From the NCBI GenBank assembly GCA_949287655.1, contig CASEHD010000011.1, positions 45,541 to 109,540 on the forward strand: DNA of 64,000 nt. The letters are read 5' to 3'. A program made the translations under genes and the position numbers. Within the stretch, counting starts at the first letter, position 1. Each line of letters opens with the position of its first letter. Source of the DNA: an uncultured Christensenella sp. GTDB taxonomy: Bacteria; Bacillota; Clostridia; Christensenellales; UBA3700. Positions 24,381 to 33,447 of the stretch are shown in pieces. The notes under the pieces are model-generated. The model was not told where the DNA came from and did not search any database. It saw only the letters and a list, made by a program, of their open reading frames with translations.

Positions 24381-25754
24381 ATGAGAGATCTTTCTGAAAT
24401 TTCAGGATTTTGTTCTTTAAAAGACCGCATACTGCTGCGCGTTTCCGGTAAAGAGGGAGGCGCGGCGGCTTTGCGCTGCGCGCGTGAAGCCGAAGAGGGC
24501 GACAGAGGCAGGATACTCGCGCTTTGCGACGGCGAGGCGGAAGAGTATATCGGAAGCGCCGGCGGGTATGTGCCCGACGCGGTCAACGTTTACCGCGCGG
24601 CGGCGTTTTCGCTGGTATGGAAATACGCCCCCGCTTATTTTTCGCGCACTCTGTTCACGGGCGAGAAGGGAAGAGAGGTCGTCGTCGCGTTTTACGGCGT
24701 AGACGGCTATACCGCAGAGATATTCAAGGCGCTTGCGTCTACTTACCTGGAGACGGTGCGCACAAAGGGCGGCGTGCGTGCGGACAAGGTGCGCTATATA
24801 TTTTTCGCAGACGAGAAGGAAAGAGAAGAACTGAAAAAGCTGCCTTATCTCGCGGCGGTGAAAGCGCTTGCGGACGCGGCGGGAAAGCCGGGATATTATG
24901 AATTGCCTGAGCAGCTCGCCGCAATTGAGATAAGAGAAAGGGGAGAGGACGTCGGGTACGGCGGCGCGTTCGTATGGGCGGTCGCCGCGGGCGGCGTGCA
25001 GGAGGCGGCGGAAGTTGAGGCGGAGCTGGAGAAAAAAGGCGTCCCGCACGCGGTGTTCTGCCCGGGAGACGGCAGCGTAAATGACGGCGTATACACGTTC
25101 GGCACGTCGGAAGAATGCGTTTCTTTCTATCTGAAGATACTCTTGATCGCGTTAGCGCGCGATACGATATACGGCGCGGCTGCCGGCGGAAACGTCGGGA
25201 GTATGCTCGCCGGGCAGCTCGAAAAGTGGAAGCAGGCATCGTCCCGTAAGGTCAAGAGAGATTCCAATCTGTATGCCGCGCTCGCTCTGAGGGGGCTTAT
25301 GCTCTCGCTCGGGTTCGACTGCGGGGAGAACGCGGAGAGCGCGACGGACGCGTTCAACGCGCTGTACGACGGAGAAGAACCCCGCGTGATCAACGCGGAC
25401 GGAACGGTATATTACGACAACGCCTTATGCGCGGGGAACAGTTTAAGGGCTGCGCTCGCGTTCAGAGAACATCTGAGATGGAACGAGTACATGTTCGCGT
25501 GCGGCGTGGGGCCCGCTTCTAAGAAAGATCACGTTACGAGAGACAAGAACGAACTGCTCTCGGAGGGCAGACACATAAACGTAACGACGTGGAAAGGGCT
25601 TGAGGACTTCCGCGCCGACGAGGCGAAGAGAAAGGGAACGGACGAAGAAAGCGCCGACGTGCAGAGATACGACTTCCAGCTTGCCGACGGCGCGGCGGAC
25701 ATGCTTGCCGCGGCGGGTTACGTGATAACGAAAATGCAGGGGAGAGAAAGATGA
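24381..25754 (+). CDS. RyR-like domain protein of unknown function
   Basis: 457 residues, no signal or membrane helix. The first two thirds look like a degenerate Rossmann fold (VVVAFYGVDGYTAEIFKAL near 100, then alternating strands and helices). The C-terminal ~120 residues contain EHLRWNEYMFACGV and HINVTTWKGLEDF, which resemble the prokaryotic RyR (ryanodine-receptor-type repeat) domain core E-H-x-R-W. The next protein ends in a related segment. Stop and start overlap by four bases with that channel-like gene, so the two are coupled and may form a complex. RyR assignment is by motif only. Confidence 0.6.
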   Translation: MRDLSEISGFCSLKDRILLRVSGKEGGAAALRCAREAEEGDRGRILALCDGEAEEYIGSAGGYVPDAVNVYRAAAFSLVWKYAPAYFSRTLFTGEKGREVVVAFYGVDGYTAEIFKALASTYLETVRTKGGVRADKVRYIFFADEKEREELKKLPYLAAVKALADAAGKPGYYELPEQLAAIEIRERGEDVGYGGAFVWAVAAGGVQEAAEVEAELEKKGVPHAVFCPGDGSVNDGVYTFGTSEECVSFYLKILLIALARDTIYGAAAGGNVGSMLAGQLEKWKQASSRKVKRDSNLYAALALRGLMLSLGFDCGENAESATDAFNALYDGEEPRVINADGTVYYDNALCAGNSLRAALAFREHLRWNEYMFACGVGPASKKDHVTRDKNELLSEGRHINVTTWKGLEDFRADEAKRKGTDEESADVQRYDFQLADGAADMLAAAGYVITKMQGRER

Positions 25755-28558
25755 AAAAGCTGATATGGATAATACCCTTAGCGGTATTTTTGATTTTGCC
25801 TTACGAATTATTTGTTTATAACGAGGGATTCCTGACCGCGATGAATATGCTGCGCGGTCTGGCGGCAATGGCGATCGTGTACTGCGCGATCATATGGTTG
25901 TATTTCCGGATGAGGAAGACGATCGACAAGAAGTACGTCCCTGAGATCCTGGTCGTATCGGCGGCGCTGGCGATAAGCGTTGTCGGCAAGGCGCTGGCGA
26001 TAGTCATGGATATCGATGAAACAAGCGGCAACGTTTCTCTGAATATGCCTGAAGACGGTTGGCAGGCTGTCGCCGCGATATATTATTCGCTTTATCAGGC
26101 GATAGGCGGGCTGTCGTTCGAAGGTCTGGCGGACTATGAATATTACGAAAACTGGCGCACGATAATTTATGCGGGTACGTCTGTGCTGGCGGGGCTCGTA
26201 GCGGTCAGCATAATCACTTTCAGTTTCAGTTATGAGATATACAGCACGGTGTCGTGGATGACGACCACGAAGCGCAACCGCAAGATATACGTGTTCACCG
26301 CCGTTACGGAAGACAGCGTCATGCTTGCGCACAGCATCGCGGACCATCACGCCGGGCTTAAAAAGGAAGGAAAAAAGCAGAAATACGCAATAATCTTTCT
26401 GAGGACGGACGATCAGGAAGGTTTCAACGGAAAGGATCCTCTTCATCTTGACATAATGCATTCGGGATTTTTGTTCAGGAGCTATGCTCCCGGAAAGAAG
26501 AACAAGTCGATACCTGAATTTCTGAAGATAAAAATCAAAAACGACTACATTCTGCAAGACAATGTTCCCGAAAAGTTCGAAGACTCTCTTAAAGCAGACG
26601 CGGCGCCGGAACTTCACATATTCGCTCTCGACTGGGAAAAGGGAAAGACGAGCGAAAACGACAAACTGGTTTGCGAAGACGTCGCCAGGGTCACGGAAAG
26701 GCTGTTCGGCAGCAAGCTCACTTTAATGCAGAAAATAAAGCTGCGTAAAATAATGCTGCGTAAGGCGAGAGAGCAAGGAAAAGATCTCCTCAAAGAAATC
26801 AAATTAATACAGAAAAAGCAGCGTAAGGCGAGAGGGCAAGAAAAAGAAAATCTCCTCAAAGAAATCAAACTCCTCGAAGAAAAACTCCTCGCAGAAGCAG
26901 AAATCGCATGCAGAATGAACGGGCTGCGCACGATAATCAACTATCATTACCTGCTAAGCGAAGATATCGATATCTCAAACGTCGACATGCGTTTCGCAAA
27001 CGAGGTGTCAAAATTCGCGAAAGACGGAGAATACTATTCGGACGCAAGGCCGAAAACCCTGGAAAAGATAGGCTCTCTGGCAAAAGAATACCTGAGAAAG
27101 GGTTTTAGCGACGATGACAATGCAGAAGAAAAAGCTTTTGACAAATACAAACAACACTTTGTGTTCGACGCGATAAACGAAGCGAACATGGCGGCGTTCT
27201 CATACGTCAGAAAGAGGGCGAAACTTGTCGAAGAAAATCAGGAACTTTATGAAAACGACGTAACAGGTGATGAATACCGCGTGCTGGTCATCGGTTTCGG
27301 TCAGAACGGACAGCAGACGATGAAGATGTCTTATATATACGCCGCCGCCGGAGTTCATGGGAATAAAAAATACAGTGGGGAAACATATGACCCCAATAAC
27401 TGGAAGAAGCAGCTGAAGAAAAGCGGATTGGCGGATTACACTCCGCAGCCGTTCATAGCGGACGTTTACGATAAAAACGCGACAGAGGTCGGCGGTCTGT
27501 TCAGGATGAAGCACCCGTCGATAAAAGTGAACATGCCGCAGAGCACGAATAGTTCTTTCATATACACATATGTGCCGATAATGGTCAATCTGCATCACGA
27601 GTCCGCATACAGCATCAATATCCTGGACACTCTGGACGACAACCTGGGCAAAAAAGAGAATGAAAATAAAACCGATATAGAAAAGAAACCGGATACTCAG
27701 GACGAAAGCACAGGCAAAGAAAATAAAACCGGTATAGAAAAGAATATTCAGGACGAAAGCGTAGACAAAGTGAAGGAAAATAAAACGGATAAAGAAAAAT
27801 ACAACCTTATAATAATCGCCCTCGGTGACGACGACAGCACCGTGAATATCGCCAACGCGATCCTGGAAGACAGCAAACACGAAGAACTTGATCGCGGAAG
27901 TGCCGGCGAGTACAAATGTCAGGTCATTGCGATAAATCTGAGAAACAGGCTCAACTACGACCGCATCAACTGGAATGCGAAGGACGAGGGGAAATTTACG
28001 CGGATAAAGGTCATCAGATTCGGAAGTTCAGAAGAGATGTACAGCTACGACAATATCGTCGATATGAGCCTCGCCAAGCAACGGAACCATGGCTATGAAA
28101 TGATCCAAAGCAAAAAGTTAGAAGGAGAAATGCAAAAAGTCGTCATCGAAAAGCCTAATGAAATAGAAACGTGGCTAAAGAATGATACAGAGGATAACGC
28201 CGTTGTTGCCGCCGAAAGCGAATGGGCGGTAAAAGATTATTACGCCAGGACGTCGAGCCGTTACGCATGCGAGATGCCGGCGTTCATAAAGGCTTACAGC
28301 GTCGCCAAAGGATTCGCCAAAGTCGCCGAAGGATCCGCCCAAAAATACGATTTCGGCAAGATAACGGCCGGCAATCTCATGAAACTCGGCGCGGTAGAAC
28401 ACGACAGGTGGGTAAGATGGATTGTGTCTTTCGGCTTTAAGAAAGGGGGGACAGACCGGTATTTCAAGGAGCATAGTTCCATAGAAGAATACAGAGAGAT
28501 AAAGTCCCAGTGCAACGACATGACCAACGTGCTGAACGCATTTAAAGACAGAAAATAA
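25751..28558 (+). CDS. Channel-like membrane protein with Rossmann and C-terminal RyR-like domain
   Basis: 935 residues. Four to five hydrophobic segments in the first 165 residues include AIYYSLYQAIGGLSFEG (about 110-126), positioned like the pore loop of a two-helix K+ channel but without TVGYG. A TrkA-N-like strand (RKIYVFTAV) follows, then a coiled coil built of DNA-level repeats (26757-26870). Next comes a nucleotide-binding Rossmann motif VLVIGFGQNGQQ near 513-523, a low-complexity ENKTDIEK repeat stretch (27659-27805), and a C-terminal EHDRWVRWIVSFGF segment like RyR domains. I infer a ligand-gated ion channel or membrane effector. No family name is certain. Confidence 0.65.
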   Translation: MKKLIWIIPLAVFLILPYELFVYNEGFLTAMNMLRGLAAMAIVYCAIIWLYFRMRKTIDKKYVPEILVVSAALAISVVGKALAIVMDIDETSGNVSLNMPEDGWQAVAAIYYSLYQAIGGLSFEGLADYEYYENWRTIIYAGTSVLAGLVAVSIITFSFSYEIYSTVSWMTTTKRNRKIYVFTAVTEDSVMLAHSIADHHAGLKKEGKKQKYAIIFLRTDDQEGFNGKDPLHLDIMHSGFLFRSYAPGKKNKSIPEFLKIKIKNDYILQDNVPEKFEDSLKADAAPELHIFALDWEKGKTSENDKLVCEDVARVTERLFGSKLTLMQKIKLRKIMLRKAREQGKDLLKEIKLIQKKQRKARGQEKENLLKEIKLLEEKLLAEAEIACRMNGLRTIINYHYLLSEDIDISNVDMRFANEVSKFAKDGEYYSDARPKTLEKIGSLAKEYLRKGFSDDDNAEEKAFDKYKQHFVFDAINEANMAAFSYVRKRAKLVEENQELYENDVTGDEYRVLVIGFGQNGQQTMKMSYIYAAAGVHGNKKYSGETYDPNNWKKQLKKSGLADYTPQPFIADVYDKNATEVGGLFRMKHPSIKVNMPQSTNSSFIYTYVPIMVNLHHESAYSINILDTLDDNLGKKENENKTDIEKKPDTQDESTGKENKTGIEKNIQDESVDKVKENKTDKEKYNLIIIALGDDDSTVNIANAILEDSKHEELDRGSAGEYKCQVIAINLRNRLNYDRINWNAKDEGKFTRIKVIRFGSSEEMYSYDNIVDMSLAKQRNHGYEMIQSKKLEGEMQKVVIEKPNEIETWLKNDTEDNAVVAAESEWAVKDYYARTSSRYACEMPAFIKAYSVAKGFAKVAEGSAQKYDFGKITAGNLMKLGAVEHDRWVRWIVSFGFKKGGTDRYFKEHSSIEEYREIKSQCNDMTNVLNAFKDRK
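26757..26870 (+). repeat. Imperfect tandem repeat coding for coiled coil
   Basis: Two units of about 52 bases (from 26757 and from 26819) share cgtaaggcgagag-g-caag and ctcctcaaagaaatcaaa. They encode K-A-R-x-Q-x-K-x-LLKEIK heptads, an in-frame expansion within the channel-like gene. Confidence 0.7.
27659..27805 (+). repeat. Low-complexity repeat coding for Lys/Glu/Asp/Thr linker
   Basis: Three copies of a gaaaataaaaccg-tatagaaaag-like unit separated by cag-gacgaaagc blocks. They encode ENKT(D/G)IEK and QDES segments between the Rossmann core strands, likely a flexible surface insert. Confidence 0.65.
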
Positions 28559-28621
28559 AATCAGGGTCTGACTCTAAGAGAAAGAATTGCTCAAGCGGAG
28601 AAAAACAAAGGACGGGATAAA

Positions 28622-31600
28622 ATGAAAATATCGATCAGGTTCAATTTAAACGAAGAAAAGGGCGTATCCGAAGAGACCGCGGCAAAGCTGCGTACGGTCG
28701 CGATCAAGATCCATATGATCCTCGGAGACGTGCGGGTCGACGAATTCGACGCGGGCAAGCTGACGTTTTGCGGAGACAATGGTTTCAAAATGACGGACGA
28801 GATATACCGCCGTATCGAAAAAACGCTTGTCGACGCCGGTTTAGACAACGCGGTCATCAGTTACGGCGACGACTTGTCCGACGAAGGTGACGAAAATGCC
28901 GACGAAGAGGAAGAAGCCGCGGCAGCAGTCGAGGAAAAGGACGGCGAGACGCTCGATAAATTCTTTGAAAAACTCGAAGAAGAAGACCGCAAGGAAGACA
29001 AGATCGTAAGCGGTACGGTATCGGCTATGAAAAAGGCGTGCGACGAGAAAGTCGGGGAAAGCGCCGCCGCGGACGGAAAGAAGGAGGCGTTTGCCGAAGA
29101 ATCCGGGCGGCTGGACAGCCTGTTCGGGAAAAACGTAAATAAAGACGAAGAGGAAGAGTCCGTGAAAGAAAAGGTCCGCAGGATGTTGTCTGAGGACGAC
29201 GGGTCAAAGAAAAGTCTTTTCGGGTACGAACGCGCTCGCAATAACGGCGGCGACAAAAATGAGGGCGGCAAAGAGACTTTCGGCGCGATACAGCGCCGCA
29301 TAGCCGATCTGAAAGCCTACCTCTCGAAAAAAGTAAAGGGTCAGCAGAATGCGATAGAAGCGTTCGTCAGGGCGATATTCGGCGTCGAAGTGCTTATTGA
29401 AAAGGAGCACAAAGGACCGCTCGCGACCTTTATGTTCGCGGGACCTCCGGGATGCGGAAAGACGTTTATTTCCGAGTGCGCCGCAGAATTTCTCAAAGAC
29501 CGCAAATACGCCAGATTCAACATGAGCGAATACGCTGAATTCGGCGCGAGCGTCAACGGCTATGAATTGACCAACAAGCCGGGCATGATAACGCAGTTCG
29601 TCAGCAAAAATCCCAGGTGTATGATCCTGTTCGACGAGATAGAGAAGGCTTCGCAGGCAAACCTCAGGTTGTTTTTGCAGATACTCGACGCCGGCGTCAT
29701 CAAGGACCTCGGCACAGGCGACGACGTGCATTTCAACGATGCGATCCTGATATTCACGACCAACGTCGCGAGAAATCTGTACGAGGACGTCGACGGCTCC
29801 AATATGTCCGGAATAACAAAGAGCGCGATCGTTTCCGCGCTTGCCAGCGACGAAAACCCGATGACCGGAAAGCCGTATTTTCCGAAGGAGCTGGTATCAC
29901 GCTGGGCTAAGGGCACGGTCGTCATGTTCAACCGCTTAGAGCCGTACTCTCTGAAAGAGGTTGTGCTTGCGGAGCTGAAAAACAAGGTGGAGACAGCTGA
30001 AAAAAACACGGGGATCAGGATCAACTGCGATTATGATAAGATAGCTTCGCTGATCATGTATTCTGTGGGCGGCAGCGGCGACGCGCGTACGATGGTCGGC
30101 GCGGTCACCAGATTCATAGAAAGCGAACTCTTCGACGCGATAAGTCAGCTTACGCGCAGGAAGATGGACGTGGACAAACTCAAAGAGATAACTCTCGGGG
30201 TAGATTACGGGAAGAGCGAGGCGAGGAGTCTTTTCGAGGTCAGCGACAAGGTGCCCTTGCTGTTCGCGACCGATAAAAAATACAATGCGCAGCTGAGGAA
30301 AGCGTGCGCCGGCGCAAAGAACGTAAAGGCGTATTTCTGCAACTGCGCTGAGGACGCCAAAAACGCGTTCGGCAACGAAATAAGCGCGGTCGTCCTCGAC
30401 GTATTTATGAATGAAAAGAACGCCAAGGAAAGGCCCAGCGACCTTGAAGATATGGACAGCGACGGCGTGACCCTGTTCGATATGCTGACCGAAAAGTATC
30501 CGGAGGTCCCCGTATATATCCTGAACGACGACGACAACGGATACGACGACGTCGCGTTCGACACCTTTCTCGCGAGGGGCGCGAAGGGCGTATTGCATTA
30601 CAGAAGCGGGGACGTCGCAGGCAATACCGCAAGTCTTACTTACGTCAAGGAAGCGACGGTCACCGGCAACAAATTCTATAAGCTGACCGGGTCCAGCAAC
30701 GTGTTGACTTACAACTGCGCGCAGGAGATCGTCGGCGGCGGCAGCGAGCTGAAAATAATTGCGCGCAAGCTGGAGATAAAGCGTTCCGTAAAGGCGGAAG
30801 ACAGGGAAAGCGTCGTCGCGGACGTGTCCAGACCCGACGTAAGGTTCGCGGACGTGATCGGCTCGGACGACGTAAAGAGCGCAATGGCGGAATGCGTTGC
30901 CTATCTGAAAAATCCGAAACAATACACGTCGTCGGGCAAAAGAGCGCCCAAGGGCATACTCCTTTACGGACCGTCCGGCACGGGCAAGACGATGCTTGCG
31001 AAAGCGCTTGCGGGCGAGACGGACGTCACGTTCATAGAAAAGAACGCTACGCAATTCTACAAGAAATACGTCGGCGACGGACCGGAAAGCGTAAGGCAGC
31101 TGTTCAGAACGGCGAGAAGGTACGCTCCGTCGATAATCTTCATCGACGAGGTAGACGGTTTCGCCAGACAGAGGACGGGCTCGGAATTTAATCACAGCGC
31201 GGAAGAGCTGCTTACGACCTTCCTTTCGGAGATGGAGGGATTCAAAGCGAACGAAAACAAACCCGTCGTCGTGGTCTGCGCGACCAATTTCGGTATTAAA
31301 GCCGAAGAGGACGGCGACAAGGCGCTGGACCCCGCGTTCGTAAGGCGTTTCGACAAGAGGATACTCGTCGGACTTCCCGACAAGGACGACAGAGAAAAAC
31401 TCATTCGTCATTATCTGTTGCAGAAGGGAGTGGACCCCGAAGGGCTCGCGGACGGTATTTCAATGCTCGCGAAAAAGACGGTCGGTTACAGTCATTCGGG
31501 CATAAAGGACATAATTGTGTCGCTGGCGGAGCGCGCGGACGGCAACGCGATCACCGACGCCATGCTTGAAGAAGCGCAGGATCTCGACGAGCACGGCAAG

Positions 31601-32149
31601 AGCAGGGAATATTCAAAAGAGTCCGTGCTGAGGACCGCGCGTCACGAAGCGGGGCATACGATCGTGTCGTGGGCAAACGGCAGGACGCCCGCGTATATGA
31701 CCATTGTCTCGCGCGGGTCGTACGGCGGATATATGATGCACGACGACAACGACGACGAGCTCGTCGATTCAAAAAACGACCTGCTGGACAGGATATGCTG
31801 TTCCCTGGGCGGCAGAGCGGCAGAACTCGTATATTACGGCGGCGAAGACGGGTTGACCAACGGCGCGTCGTCCGACCTCAGAAAGGCGACTGAGCTTGCG
31901 GCGATGATGATAGGCAGCTGGGGCATGTACGGCAACAGGCTTGCGGTCGCGGATTGTTTCGGCGAAGCGGTCGACAAAGAGCTGTACGCAGAAGTCAACG
32001 CGCTGATGGAAAAAGAACTTGCGCGCGCCGTAAAACTCATTTCCGACAACAGGGAAAAGGCGGACAGGCTGATCGAAGCTTTGCTTGAACGCAACAGCCT
32101 TGACGCTAAGGAGATGGAAAAGATACTCGGCGTTCCGCCGGAAAAGTAA
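28622..32149 (+). CDS. Fused ClpB-like AAA, receiver-like and FtsH-like AAA-M41 protease
   Basis: 1175 residues, apparently soluble. Order: small alpha/beta domain (1-85), acidic linker (85-200), ClpA/B-type AAA (Walker A GPPGCGKT near 273, Walker B MILFDEIEKA near 336), a segment at about 560-670 resembling a receiver fold (AVVLDVFMNEK, DGVTLFDMLTEK, GAKGVLHY). Then an FtsH-type AAA (GPSGTGKTMLAKALAGE near 783, FIDEVDGFA, NHSAEELLTTFLSEMEGF) and an M41 zinc protease with HEAGH near 1008 and the Asp ligand in GASSDLRKAT. FtsH normally has membrane helices, absent here. It should be an ATP-driven unfoldase-protease acting on system targets. No precedent for this fusion is known to me. Confidence 0.85.
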   Translation: MKISIRFNLNEEKGVSEETAAKLRTVAIKIHMILGDVRVDEFDAGKLTFCGDNGFKMTDEIYRRIEKTLVDAGLDNAVISYGDDLSDEGDENADEEEEAAAAVEEKDGETLDKFFEKLEEEDRKEDKIVSGTVSAMKKACDEKVGESAAADGKKEAFAEESGRLDSLFGKNVNKDEEEESVKEKVRRMLSEDDGSKKSLFGYERARNNGGDKNEGGKETFGAIQRRIADLKAYLSKKVKGQQNAIEAFVRAIFGVEVLIEKEHKGPLATFMFAGPPGCGKTFISECAAEFLKDRKYARFNMSEYAEFGASVNGYELTNKPGMITQFVSKNPRCMILFDEIEKASQANLRLFLQILDAGVIKDLGTGDDVHFNDAILIFTTNVARNLYEDVDGSNMSGITKSAIVSALASDENPMTGKPYFPKELVSRWAKGTVVMFNRLEPYSLKEVVLAELKNKVETAEKNTGIRINCDYDKIASLIMYSVGGSGDARTMVGAVTRFIESELFDAISQLTRRKMDVDKLKEITLGVDYGKSEARSLFEVSDKVPLLFATDKKYNAQLRKACAGAKNVKAYFCNCAEDAKNAFGNEISAVVLDVFMNEKNAKERPSDLEDMDSDGVTLFDMLTEKYPEVPVYILNDDDNGYDDVAFDTFLARGAKGVLHYRSGDVAGNTASLTYVKEATVTGNKFYKLTGSSNVLTYNCAQEIVGGGSELKIIARKLEIKRSVKAEDRESVVADVSRPDVRFADVIGSDDVKSAMAECVAYLKNPKQYTSSGKRAPKGILLYGPSGTGKTMLAKALAGETDVTFIEKNATQFYKKYVGDGPESVRQLFRTARRYAPSIIFIDEVDGFARQRTGSEFNHSAEELLTTFLSEMEGFKANENKPVVVVCATNFGIKAEEDGDKALDPAFVRRFDKRILVGLPDKDDREKLIRHYLLQKGVDPEGLADGISMLAKKTVGYSHSGIKDIIVSLAERADGNAITDAMLEEAQDLDEHGKSREYSKESVLRTARHEAGHTIVSWANGRTPAYMTIVSRGSYGGYMMHDDNDDELVDSKNDLLDRICCSLGGRAAELVYYGGEDGLTNGASSDLRKATELAAMMIGSWGMYGNRLAVADCFGEAVDKELYAEVNALMEKELARAVKLISDNREKADRLIEALLERNSLDAKEMEKILGVPPEK

Positions 32150-32350
32150 TAGAACGGCGCAAAAAGGAGCGACCTCTTTCAGCCTGAACCGTAATAACGG
32201 AAGGATTGTTCCCCGCATTGTCGTTGAAGATGGAGAGGAGATAATAAAAAAAGGACGGACCTAAGGACGGTTTTTCAACGATTTTCTCAGTATATACGAT
32301 TGACGTGCGCTGATTTACATATAATTTACAGTGATTTTTAGCTGTCGGTC

Positions 32351-32379
32351 TTGACCTTTTTCAGGGAAACCTGTAAAAT
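32351..32379 (+). promoter_or_regulatory. Promoter of the vWA-PP2C-kinase unit
   Basis: TTGACC (32351-32356), 17-base spacer, TAAAAT (32374-32379). It predicts a start near 32386 and a 5' leader of roughly 318 nt before the vWA gene. Confidence 0.6.
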
Positions 32380-32385
32380 ATAACT

Positions 32386-32703
32386 GTAAGGAAAGCAGCG
32401 AAGGCAAGAGAAACGCTTAATAAGAACGCGTATTTTGAACGGTCAAGAGCGTTTCGGCATCAGGCAAATCGTGAGTTTTCTTAAAAACGACGGCAAAAAG
32501 CGGGTATAAATTCCGCAAAAGCGCGTCGGACCGCAACGCAAGGTAATATTGACGGCGTAGCGTTGTAAGACAGTAATAGTTAAGATATATTACTTTGCGT
32601 CAACGCGCGCGACGCTTTCGGCAAAAGCAGGGAGAAGAAATACCGACGTCCGCGGCAAGGCGGTCGGAGTAAAGAAAAAACATATAAAGTCCGGAGGAGA
32701 AAA
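32386..32703 (+). promoter_or_regulatory. Long structured 5' leader of the vWA-PP2C-kinase operon
   Basis: The 554-base gap between protease and vWA genes has no gene. Inside the predicted leader, ACGCAAGGTAATAT (32536-32549) can pair with ATATTACTTTGCGT (32587-32600): 14 bp with one G-U, enclosing a 37-nt loop. A second hairpin CCGA..CCGC/GCGG..TCGG lies at about 32653-32673, close to the GGAGGAG ribosome site. I recognise no known riboswitch. 32150-32350 shows no further signal except that the protease gene lacks a clear terminator. Confidence 0.45.
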
Positions 32704-33411
32704 ATGGATTTAAGAAGATTGAAAAAGTATTGCGTCGACATAATTTTCTGTATCGACACTACGGGAAGCATGTCGCCGATAATTAAGCAGGTAAAAGATT
32801 ATGCGTTAAGCTTTTACGACAATGTCCATTATGAAATGGAGCTGCAGAACAAGCAGGTCGACCAGCTCAGGGTCAAGGTCATCACTTTCAGAGATCTCGG
32901 TTGCGACGGAGAAGAAGCGTTGACTCAGTCCGACTTCTTCGTACTTGACGAGCAGAAGACTGAGTTTGAAAATTACGTATACGGTCTCAACGCTTCGGGC
33001 GGCGGAGACATACCAGAAAACGCGCTTGAAGCGATAGTCGAGGCGATAAGGAGCGACTGGACCTTTGAAGGCGCGAAGAAACGCCAGGTCGTCGTCGTAT
33101 TCACCGACGCTCCCGCGCTTCCTCTTCTCGAAAGGCAATCTGCGGAAGGATATCCCGCGGATATGCCGCAGAATCTCGACGAGCTCAACGCGATGTGGAT
33201 GGGCACCGCGCCTTTCGGCGCAAGCTCTTACGACCCGGAGGCGGGCAGGCTGATAATCATGGCGCCCGACGTCGAGCCGTGGAACGAGATGTTCAGGACC
33301 TTTGAGAGGTGCTGGTTCAAGAAGGTCGATAAAGGCACGGGACTTGCCGACGTTGCGATGGACGACGTTATAAATCTGATAGTCAAATCCATCGGCGGCT
33401 CGCAGATGTAA
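32704..33411 (+). CDS. vWA-domain protein
   Basis: 235 residues, essentially one von Willebrand A domain without signal peptide, so cytoplasmic. The metal-ion adhesion site is complete: DTTGS (18-22), the Thr/GGGDIPEN segment in the middle, and VVVFTDAP for the third loop. vWA proteins of this kind are protein-protein scaffolds, often with kinases, phosphatases or MoxR-type ATPases. Excellent GGAGGAG site seven bases before ATG. The PP2C gene follows 36 bases later. The order vWA, PP2C, kinase matches the TerY-P triads described in comparative genomics. Confidence 0.88.
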   Translation: MDLRRLKKYCVDIIFCIDTTGSMSPIIKQVKDYALSFYDNVHYEMELQNKQVDQLRVKVITFRDLGCDGEEALTQSDFFVLDEQKTEFENYVYGLNASGGGDIPENALEAIVEAIRSDWTFEGAKKRQVVVVFTDAPALPLLERQSAEGYPADMPQNLDELNAMWMGTAPFGASSYDPEAGRLIIMAPDVEPWNEMFRTFERCWFKKVDKGTGLADVAMDDVINLIVKSIGGSQM

Positions 33412-33447
33412 CATGTATGCCGGCGAGCGCCGGCAATTCGGATAAAA

